From contig NKYR01000043.1 in NCBI GenBank assembly GCA_003184365.1, forward strand, positions 1 through 64,000: 64,000 nucleotides of DNA. The letters run 5' to 3'. The DNA comes from Evernia prunastri. Taxonomy: Eukaryota; Ascomycota; Lecanoromycetes; Lecanorales; Parmeliaceae. Below, piece after piece: positions 56,293 through 64,000 of this stretch (position 1 is the stretch's first letter; each line of letters starts with the position of its first letter). The position numbers and the translations under genes were made by a program. A model generated the notes under the pieces. The model ran no database searches, had not been told where the DNA came from, and worked only from the letters and a program-made list of their open reading frames with translations.

Positions 56293-57309
56293 ATGATTGG
56301 CTTCGAAGAGGGCGCTCTGGATGGCTTTGACGACGTGGATCTCGGGTCGCCTTCCATACACCATAACCCCTATGATGAAGGCGGGGTACCCAGTCACATT
56401 AATGGCTCCGAGGATATGGAAAACGTCAAGAATGCGAGACTCAGAGTCCCGAGCGAAGAAGCGTATCAACAGGCCTTCTTGCCGGTCCACACCGACACAG
56501 GAACACCTTATCCATGCAACCAGAGTGATCTCGAGGTGCACAACGCCGGCATTTTCCGCCGACCGAACAACCGTCCCTTCGTCAGTGCCATGGAAGCAAC
56601 CGCGGAAATCATGCTCCACAACCATGTGACCAGAAGGGTGCCGCCGACTGAGCTCATCGCTATTGATAATTTGAAAAAGACGATCGAGGCGGTGGAGAAG
56701 CGTATGGATTTTGGTCCCGATCTAGTCGTCAAGGCGTTCGGAGATCTAGATTTATTGTTCTTTGCTGGATGGCTTCGGGACAATGTTCGGGTGCTATGGG
56801 CCAGAGCTAGTGACCACGTCAAGTTTTCCCAGGCGACGAAAATGGTTTGGGCGGTGGCGACACACCTCCCTGAGCAGGGTAAGTGCCTCATCATGTTGAA
56901 CGCGGACTTACTATTGCGGCAGAATGACGAAGAAGATCCTCTCAGGTTCATTCTCGGGACGCTGTTACATGAGATGTGTCACGCTTACGACATGGTCCGC
57001 TGCGGACATAGCCTCGCTAAGCGACGTGGGCACGACGAGTTCTTCGGCACCACCATAGCGATCGTGCATAACAGGGCCACACGGGTTCTGGGAATATGGG
57101 CGATTGGAAAGGATGAGCCTTACAGACAGCATCACTTCTTACCTGGGGAGCAGACGGCGACGGAAATGGCGCTGGACTGGATGAAAGATGCGGTGCTGGA
57201 TGTGCAGGACAGGGTGCAAGAGGAGGGGGATGTGGCCGCGGAGACAGCGGCACGAGGGATCACGGCATTCAAAAGCTGGATGCTAGCTGACAAGGTGGCA
57301 GTAGACTGA
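56293..57309 (+). CDS. SprT-like zinc metalloprotease domain protein
   Basis: Intronless, 338 residues from ATG 56293 (MIGFEEGALDGFDDVD). The acidic, loosely structured first 110 residues are followed by a SprT-like domain: DLDLLFFAGWLRDNVRVLWARA, then a strand pair ending CLIMLNADLLL, and the active site LLHEMCHAYDMVRCG with H226, E227 and H230, and a third ligand H247 in RGHDEFFGTTIAIV. The spacing fits SprT-like/Spartan proteases, known for DNA-protein crosslink repair in eukaryotes. However, no PIP box, Cdc48-binding motif or ubiquitin-binding zinc finger is visible, so this is a short fungal SprT-like paralog of uncertain role rather than Spartan or Wss1. Confidence 0.85.
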   Translation: MIGFEEGALDGFDDVDLGSPSIHHNPYDEGGVPSHINGSEDMENVKNARLRVPSEEAYQQAFLPVHTDTGTPYPCNQSDLEVHNAGIFRRPNNRPFVSAMEATAEIMLHNHVTRRVPPTELIAIDNLKKTIEAVEKRMDFGPDLVVKAFGDLDLLFFAGWLRDNVRVLWARASDHVKFSQATKMVWAVATHLPEQGKCLIMLNADLLLRQNDEEDPLRFILGTLLHEMCHAYDMVRCGHSLAKRRGHDEFFGTTIAIVHNRATRVLGIWAIGKDEPYRQHHFLPGEQTATEMALDWMKDAVLDVQDRVQEEGDVAAETAARGITAFKSWMLADKVAVD

Positions 57310-57710
57310 TTGTCAGGTCGGGATGCTGGTGGAAGCCGGAGTTGCCGACTCTCGTCTCATCATTTCTAGCAAGTCTGAGGCGTTACCGGGGCTATGATAT
57401 CTCTCATGTACACTTAGACCCGGATTTTTATGTGTACAAAGAACGAAATCTTTCAAGGAACGGGTTTCCATGACGACTCGTATAGTAAGAGAGTTCGTAT
57501 TCAGGTTCCCATAGAGATAAAGCTCCGCGAGGGCGAAAGATATACTTTTCACCTAGCCCAAGTGCAATTTGGTAAAAGATACACAAACTCCGGTCAATCT
57601 GCTCGGTGTATGTCAGGCGTCAGGAGTCGTGGATGTCAAAAGGGCCGAACGTCAAAGACAGAAACCTTCGCCATAATTATCAGACTTTCCCGAGATATTA
57701 AAAGATAACT

Positions 57711-57750
57711 AAAGGAAAGGAAAGGAAAGGAAAGGAAAGGAAAGGAAGGA
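57711..57750. repeat. (GGAAA)n pentanucleotide microsatellite
   Basis: About eight AAAGG units in tandem. Confidence 0.9.
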
Positions 57751-58004
57751 GGCGTCCAAATCGGGTTTTCCTGAAGAGGAAACTTTCCTCTTTCGACTAG
57801 GAGTAAACCGCTCGGCCAACTTTCCTTTCTTGCTCGACAATGACCTCTTTCACTTTGCCAAAACTCCACCATTATGTTGTATTCCGCCTCAATGCCACCC
57901 TTACCATTACTTTGCTAAAGACATGGCATAAGCAAGATTGCATGGTGTAAACCCTCTCTCGTAATGGCAACTTGCCTTGCTAAGCATTACATCTAGAGGA
58001 GCAA

Positions 58005-58015
58005 TATATATAAAT
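58005..58015 (+). promoter_or_regulatory. TATA-box-like element
   Basis: TATATATAAATA upstream of the gene at 58177. It lies 85 bp before the in-frame ATG at 58090 and about 170 bp before the preferred ATG at 58177. Confidence 0.45.
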
Positions 58016-58176
58016 AAGAGGTCTCACGATTGGCTTGCCAGGCATGTCCCCATCCAGTCCTCGTGTCCATCTCCCCAGCGTCGCAGGCCATGCCATCCTC
58101 ATCCACTGGGCCAACAGCGCCTTCTTACATATACTTATTAGACTCAGCTGACAATCTCCCCTCCACGGCAATAGAC

Positions 58177-58941
58177 ATGTCTGACGAACTCCCACCCTAT
58201 TCTCCCCAAGCCCTCACCGACATCCTTCCCATCTACCGTCCCGCAAACACCAACAACCACATCAGCATCTACACCCTACACCAAACATCCCCCGACACCC
58301 TGTTCCTCACGCTCCGCGAGTACCCTTCCGAGTCAGCAACGACCTACACCCCCCCCCTCCCCGTCTGCAAGATCCGCACCAACAAGACCGGCGGCTTCAT
58401 GAACCGCAAGCCCCACGTCATCATCACCACCGGCGAATGCGACGAAAGTCTCAACCGACCGCTGGCGGAGGGGCGGTTCGACATCCACGGGACCGGCACG
58501 ACGATATCGTACTCGCACATGCCCAACATGCACATGATCCAGCGGCTGGAGCTGGAGGATTCCCTGTCGCAGCGGCTGCGGACGACGATCTGGGGCCACG
58601 ACCACTGGTGGATGCCGAACCCTGGCAACAAAGGGGTGTTGGAGCTCCGGAACGAAATGGACGAGATCGCGGCGCGGTTCGTGCACGCGGTGCCCGTGTC
58701 GCAGGTGACGGGCTCGGGCCGGAAAGGCAGTATCGGGAGGAAGAAGGAGGACAAAGAAGAGCTGGGAGATCTTTACATCGTTGATGCGTTGGCGGAAGGC
58801 GGGAGGGAAGAGATCATATGCAGCGCTCTGGTCGTGATTGAGAGGGCGAAGAGGAGGGCCAACTTTATCAGCTGCGCCGGGGTGGGGAAGACCGCGACGG
58901 CGTGGAGCACGAGTGCCGGGCCGCCGGGAGGGTTCGTTTGA
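58177..58941 (+). CDS. Uncharacterised fungal protein (MSDELPPYSP-type)
   Basis: 254 residues from ATG 58177 (MSDELPPYSPQALTDILPIYRP). In-frame ATG 58090 would add 29 leader-like residues; the Ser/Pro-rich start chosen here resembles the N-terminus of many fungal relatives. The body is a beta-rich soluble domain: ISIYTLHQTSPDTLFLTLRE, FMNRKPHVIITTG, RFDIHGTGTTISYSHMPN, then helical IWGHDHWWMPN, ELRNEMDEIAARFVHAVPVSQV. It ends with LYIVDALAEGGREEIICSALVVIERAKRR, a strand-helix close that I have seen in these uncharacterised proteins and that recalls tubby-like or LOR folds. No signal peptide or membrane segment. GC-rich third positions support coding. Confidence 0.75.
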   Translation: MSDELPPYSPQALTDILPIYRPANTNNHISIYTLHQTSPDTLFLTLREYPSESATTYTPPLPVCKIRTNKTGGFMNRKPHVIITTGECDESLNRPLAEGRFDIHGTGTTISYSHMPNMHMIQRLELEDSLSQRLRTTIWGHDHWWMPNPGNKGVLELRNEMDEIAARFVHAVPVSQVTGSGRKGSIGRKKEDKEELGDLYIVDALAEGGREEIICSALVVIERAKRRANFISCAGVGKTATAWSTSAGPPGGFV

Positions 58942-61593
58942 AGGAGGATCTGGCGCTCTTGGTTACGGTGGTGATTGGAGAAATGGGAGGTGTAGACCTT
59001 GGGGAAGATGTGCAATGGAGCCTTATGTGTTGATGGGAAAACCCCACATATGCACATACTCGTCTCGCATCGGCTGAGCGACTGGGTTGGGACATATGGG
59101 CCTCAGCAGCCAGCCACGTTTGGAAGTCTTGGAACAGCAAATCGTTATCCGCCGCCTTAAGTATTTCTACCATGAATTCATAACTCATTCATACCAGTCC
59201 CCCTCCGCACCTCCCACCCCAACCAACTCCATCCACCCAGACCACAAAACCGCACTGCCATCATCATCCCCTCTCATACCATCCTCCGTCTTTTCCTTCC
59301 CCATCTGCGCCAACCGCCAACCTCCTCCTCCCTCTTCCTTTCCACCCCTTCCTCCTTTCCTTCCTTCCTTCACCTCACCAGCCTCCCCTTCAACTTCACT
59401 TCTTAGGCGGCGGGTTGGGTCTAGGCGGGCCCCCGTTCTGGGGCGGGTTCGGGGGCGGGTTCTCGACCGGGATCGGCGGTAGGGGCCTGTTAGGCGGCGG
59501 GCCGGGGCAGGGCGGGAAGGGGGATTCGTCCTTGTCGTTTGGTCCTTGGGGGGGCATTTTTCTGGGATCTGATTTCTTTTTGGTGTGTGTTTTGGTTTTT
59601 GGTTTTCGCGTTTCTTGTGTTTTGCGTTTTTTCGTCCTTTTCGCGATCTCGATCTCTTCTTATGGGCGCAGGGGAAAGAAAATTGATGTTCTCTGAAGAT
59701 GAACTTCGAAGAGGGGGTTCGAAGGAAGGCTTGATTTATAGGAAAAGGTGTGCGAGTGAATGAGTTTGTTATCGTGAGATCATCCGAGACGGCGTTTGAC
59801 AATCGTTCTCCGATCAAGGGAGTTTTGTCGGGGGTGCCTTTTCGTGGAGGATTTGCCTCGTCGCCGCGTCGCCACAGGGGATAGCAATCCAAAAGGCCAC
59901 TCGGAGGATGAATCCGTAATTATGGGTATTCTTGGGATCGGGGAAGATGGATTTGCGATGGAATTGTGATGGGAATTGTGATGGCTGGATTGCCTGGAAA
60001 CGTGTCGTGCAATGCAACACGCAGAGAACGTGATTGGGGTACGCAGCCGCTCTTCCCTATCTATCTTGTTCTCACTCATTCACTCACTCACGCTACATCT
60101 CGTCACCAGGCGGGCAAATGCATTCACATCATGCTACGATTTCGATTACAATTGGTGGCGCCATGACCTCGGCTTCAAAGACAATGGCTTCCGCAGACGA
60201 AGATTCACTTTTAAGATTCACCTTTAAGGTGTCCGCCCGTGGGTATGAATGTGTTCATTTCATGTTTAGAGCTTAGGCGGGGGCATAGGGTGAGGATGAT
60301 CTGCCCCGGAAAGACCTCTGCTTGATATTGACGTGTTCGGCGGCCTGCTGGAAAACATGGATGAATTTTCTACCGGGAGTGAACGGTTTCCTTGTTCGCA
60401 CACGGCGCTTCAGTGATGGGTACGGGTACACGAGCCCAAGCACGAGGAGAAGCATATCTAAGCATGCTGCCAGTGGATGTGATCAATGCGTAGAACATGT
60501 TGCACTATAGTCTTACGCCGTTCTCAGGTTCTAGATAGAGGTATGCAGAAGGATCACGACAGCTATCAGGACCTTCGGAGCTGAACCCCTCTCTGAGCAC
60601 ATAGACCTCGGAATTGTGTCCACAACAGCAACCGCTGTAAAGGCCTTCACGCTCGTGCTGCGCGGGAGTAATACTTTCCCGTCTGTTGCAGTAAACGAGA
60701 TGAGAAGGCTTGAGGTCCTATGTTGTCGATGTGCATGTGTTATAACAGAAGAGAGACAAATCCTTCGCCGCTTTGTAGCAGTGCGAGGAGTCAGAGCAGC
60801 ACGCCTGATTTGTTAGATATGGTCGTCGGGAGAAGATGTGATATCGCTTCCCGTTCGACTGTCATGAGCTTGACGGATCTTCATAGACGTAACGAGAACA
60901 TTATACCACATGGACGGGTATTGCCCATGAAAGAGGTTGTGACTACGATGTGGGCTTCACATGATATGAGTAGCCCATCACTCTGTAGCCAGAAAATCAG
61001 TCAATCCTTTATACATCATTCTCAGCACATATGCTTATTGAGAAGGATGTATGAAGGATTTTCGACGAAGTGGTGCAATTTGCCATCATTGATCATTTGA
61101 CACATCGTGCGGGCGAGCTACAACACAGTAGTGCTGCATCACCAATGCAGCTAGCAGCGGTCGGCCAATTTTAATCCTCCCAGGATACAATCTAGATCAA
61201 GGTTGTGAACTTGTGAGATAGGCTCTTGACACAAAGTGCAGACAGATACTGTTTGAATGCGCGAAACTTCGGGTCCTTTCCTCCCCATGTGTCAAGATCT
61301 CGTCTTTCTTTGACACGATTTGGCGACACGCTTCTTGAGACTGTTCTGCTTGCACTCAACATCACTATCACACTCATAGTCTTTGAGATTCTCGACACCT
61401 TTTTCCTTGACACAGTCAGCTTACACGCTTCTTTAGATTGGTTCTCTCGTGCTCAAAATCACTATCACAGCCTTCAAGTCTCAGAGATATTCGCCTTCTT
61501 TCCTCACATATCCGCAAGCATCCCTCGGAGTTACAAAATTATCTTCAGATGACGACGTCGGAGTCCAAAAAGGGGCAGACCGCGAAGGCTACC
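58942..61593. other. Spacer with low-complexity stretches and a Gly-rich frame
   Basis: About 2.65 kb. At 59400-59540 the plus strand reads a Gly-rich peptide (LGLGGPPFWGGFGGGFSTGIGG) and the minus strand an Arg/Pro-rich one; both reflect low-complexity DNA and neither has a clear start or bias, so I call no gene. TTCC/TCCTCC-rich runs lie at 59310-59400. The rest shows no coding signal. Confidence 0.45.
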
Positions 61594-62314
61594 ATGTCGA
61601 AAAGGGAGCCTCGCGGACAAGAACCGTCTCCATTCACAATTCGAAAAACTGGTGTTGATCGACGTTGGACCCGAGCCAAAAACTTATGGCATGCACAAAG
61701 GTCTTTTGTGTAGCCGGTCGGGGTATTTCAAAGCAGCGTTGACTGGAAACTTCCGAGAAGCCGAAGACCAAGTGGTGATATTGGACGATGAAGACCCCGA
61801 GACTTTTCGGATGTTCAATGCATGGCTCTACACCGATGTTCTTGTGGAAGAGACAGATCCCCTAGCGATACCATGGGGCTTGTTATTCAACGTGTACGTC
61901 TTTGCAGAAAAGCGCATAATTCCGCTTCTTCAGAATGCTGCTATAGATGCGATTATTCGTGCCCACAGACAGGAGTTTATTCCCCCAATAGAGCTACGGC
62001 GTGCATGGGCAAGCACAGCAGAAAGGTCTCCACTACGCAAGCTCCTTGTGGATTTGAGGTTGCACGAAGCTGAAGGTCCTTTCAACGGCCATTTCCAAAA
62101 CCACATCGATCAATACGACATCACTTTCGTTGCAGCGGTAGCCATAAGAGCGGCTGAGCTGATCACCCTGAACGTCAATCTTCAAGATACCAAGCCAGAA
62201 ACAAAGGAAGCCATTGATCGCTGGTTGAGCATAGTCCTAAATCCTAGGGAGCTACGTTGCCAGCGCTATCATATCCATGAACCTTTGGACATCCCTTGTG
62301 AGGCATTGATATGA
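61594..62314 (+). CDS. BTB/POZ domain protein with a frame break near its 5' end
   Basis: The body of the protein reads in one frame from about 61650 to 62314: VLIDVGPEPKTYGMHKGLLCSRSGYFKAALTGNF, AEDQVVILDDEDPETFRMFNAWLYTD, then the helical FNVYVFAEKRIIPLLQNAAIDAII. This is the BTB fold of fungal proteins, with the usual helical extension to the C-terminus. The frame has no ATG before M in MHKG (61691), which would delete the first BTB strands. The only good start upstream, ATG 61594 (MSKREPRGQEPSPF), is in another frame that meets the BTB frame at about 61645-61655 (RKTG then VLIDVG). A one-base difference there would join them. Either the assembly has an indel or this copy is broken. Distinct from the BTB gene at 10129. 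Confidence 0.65.
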
Positions 62315-63094
62315 GCATACGATTGATACTGAACCTGAACCGAATGATTGAGGGATACGGTATGATTTGTGAGTGGAATAGTGCACTGGCTGGTGGCAAC
62401 CCTGACAGTCCTAGCGTTAGTAAGCTTGGGGAGTTGGTAGTGTACTAGTACCTAACATGATTCAAACCTCAATAGACTAATGCAAGACTATTGGAGCCTC
62501 GGCCTCTTCGGCTGTTTTCGACGAGCGTTGGAATCCAAACTTTTACCCTTTTCTGAATTCCCAATAATGCGAACACTACCTGTATATAGCGGCAGCCTTC
62601 CGGAAGCTTGTCATCGCCACGAGCCCCGCACCCAAAACAACTGCTGTCTGACGTCGATGATAACAGACACAAGCACATTGATGGGCTTGCTTTGCTGACA
62701 GGCTAACAGGAGACGAACACGATGTTGCTATGGTGAGAAAACAGCCGTAATACTGGTCACCCTTGGCATGTGCCAGCCTCAAGATGCTGAGCCTTTTCAA
62801 ACATCAGCGCGGGATATGGCCGCACACAGTACGGCCGAAACCAACACGAGATGGATCCACTGCCAATCAATTATATTTTTCACTTGCCAAATCTTACCAC
62901 CTAACCCTTTTTTGGAAGTTCGAGACCGCATGTCCATCATGAGGCTTACTTCATGATTTCCCTTCTTAGCAGTGTCTATAAAGCCCGACTTCCCGTCCTC
63001 CTTGCCTTGAAAGTTGAAACCTGTCTCACATTCTCTTTCATTATCTGCGCAGTGCACATACGACATCCTGACGCTTTTACCAGTGCCTTCAATC
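62315..63094. other. Intergenic spacer, no supported gene
   Basis: About 780 bp; promoter of the gene at 63095 expected in the last part. Nothing recognised. Confidence 0.4.
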
Positions 63095-64000
63095 ATGCGT
63101 GTTTTTCTCTCCGCTGCTGCTGCGCTTTGCCTCGCAGTCCAGTCCGTGCTTGCCGCTCCCAACAACGGCATTGAAGCACGAAACCTCACATCGCAACAAT
63201 GTGCTAAAGTCGTCGTGGTCATTGATGTACTCAAACTTCATAGCGCTACGCCGTTTTGCTCATCCTTCCTTGGCATACAACCCACTACCACCACCGCCAT
63301 CTCCGTTTTAAAGACTATCAGGTGAAAATTGATGCACGTCCAAAATCAATCTTCTCGTATGCCTGACTCTTTGCCAGCATCTCTACTACCACCACCACTG
63401 TAACCAGCGGAACAGCTTCGTGAGTGCCTGAAATGCTCTTTTAAAGCCTAGCGCTTCATACTAAGTAATGCTAGAACCTCCGTGATTTTCGAGCCTGGGA
63501 ACCCTCCAGCGACTACGGCAGCAGCTCGAGCTCGTCGTGGACCAGTGAAAGTCAACGCAGACGCAGTACCAGAACTCGTTCAACGAGACGCCAAGCCAGC
63601 AATCCCCACTTGGCTGACATCCGTTGCCTCCTCCGCCATATCCAGTGCTTGCGACTGCCTGAGCATTCCAACTCCTACTTCTACCGTGACCAAAGTCTCG
63701 ACTTCTGCGATCGCAACGGTGGTCACCACGACTGTCACTGTGAGTTGCTTCCTCTAACAAGCGCTTTGAACAAACAGGTTCTTTTTATCAGAAAGCTTGA
63801 CGCTTACAAGATCTAGACAACCCCTGCCGTGGTCTCCAAGACCTACTATCGTAAGCCAACGTATCATCCTAACGACTAGTCCACCGCAGACTAACAGTCA
63901 TCTCCCACAGCCTGTGCCACCCCACTTCCGACCTTGACACCACAGCTCCCCTACGGCATCTCCAACGGCGTCGGCGAATCCAACACGCAAGGAAACAACC
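63095..64000 (+). CDS. Thr-rich secreted protein, partial at right edge; paralog of the gene at 23801-25288
   Basis: I read join(63095..63321, 63378..63419, 63475..63739, 63817..63850, 63911..>64000). Signal peptide MRVFLSAAAALCLAVQSVLAA, then CAKVVVVIDVLKLHSATPFCSSFLGI. Exon 2 is Thr-rich (STTTTTVTSGTAS), exon 3 has LVQRDAKPAIPTWLTSVASSAISSACDCLSI and a Thr/Val stalk ending VVTTTVTV-like, exon 4 adds ACA ACC CCT coding and a YY pair, and exon 5 starts at CATPLPTLTPQLPYG with NGVGES before the edge. All introns have GTGAAA, GTGAGT or GTAAGC donors and AG acceptors and keep frame. The CKAV/CAKV, FCSSF and SSAC-CLSI blocks match the paralog on the minus strand in the same order. Extracellular; function unknown. 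Confidence 0.83.

Larger units (their letters stand above)
57310..58176. other. Intergenic spacer with GGAAA repeat
   Basis: Holds a (GGAAA)n array at 57711-57750 and a TATA region near 58005. No supported gene. Confidence 0.5.

Noticed and set aside
59185..59892. 235-codon minus-strand Arg/Pro/Lys-rich ORF
   Set aside because: Low-complexity DNA gives open frames on both strands; no motif or codon evidence.

Overview
The window reads as accessory DNA from a filamentous ascomycete (Pezizomycotina). The evidence is many short introns (about 50-115 bp, GT..AG with recognisable splice sites), typical fungal families (rhodopsin-domain/PTH11-like membrane proteins, CorA-like GMN transporters, DHA2-type MFS, fungal PD-(D/E)XK nuclease-like proteins, BTB proteins, Zn-cluster factor remnants), long gene-poor spacers, and transposon pieces. 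No bacterial signals, CRISPR arrays or convincing RNA genes were seen. The class cannot be fixed from sequence alone.

Layout. 1-2.3 kb: 3' end of a Ty3/gypsy chromodomain retrotransposon (integrase, chromodomain, polypurine tract, LTR start). 3.8-13.6 kb: a run of secreted or surface proteins (two minus-strand secreted proteins, a GPI-anchored-type protein, a double-psi beta-barrel secreted protein) with a BTB protein among them. 13.6-16.2 kb: spacer with decayed repeats and a microsatellite. 16.2-21.9 kb: a seven-helix rhodopsin-domain protein and a large disordered, probably nuclear protein. 23.8-25.3 kb: a Thr-rich secreted protein (minus strand) whose paralog starts at 63.1 kb and runs off the right edge. 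28.4-32 kb: a multi-pass membrane gene with two in-frame TGA codons, then a full-length Tc1/mariner DD34E element with 34-bp terminal inverted repeats. 32.8-35.9 kb: a large multi-pass protein that contains an internal MARVEL block. 37.1-39.6 kb: a head-to-head pair, an unknown protein and a PD-(D/E)XK nuclease-like protein. 41.7-46.7 kb: a CorA-like transporter and an MFS transporter. 48.5-51.2 kb: a small coding-like ORF and an F-box-like/C2H2 protein. 52.3-53.6 kb: a triple 74-75 bp repeat and an eroded fungal transcription factor. 54.2-54.5 kb: a scaffold gap flanked by a duplicated block. 54.5-58.9 kb: a secreted protein, a SprT-like metalloprotease and an uncharacterised protein. 61.6-62.3 kb: a second BTB protein with a disturbed 5' frame.

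The genes do not form one pathway or a biosynthetic cluster. The set is typical of a fast-evolving environment-facing region: secreted proteins, membrane sensors and transporters, paralogs, transposons and broken genes. Splice structures were worked out by hand from splice motifs and reading-frame continuity; family names come from remembered motif patterns, not searches.
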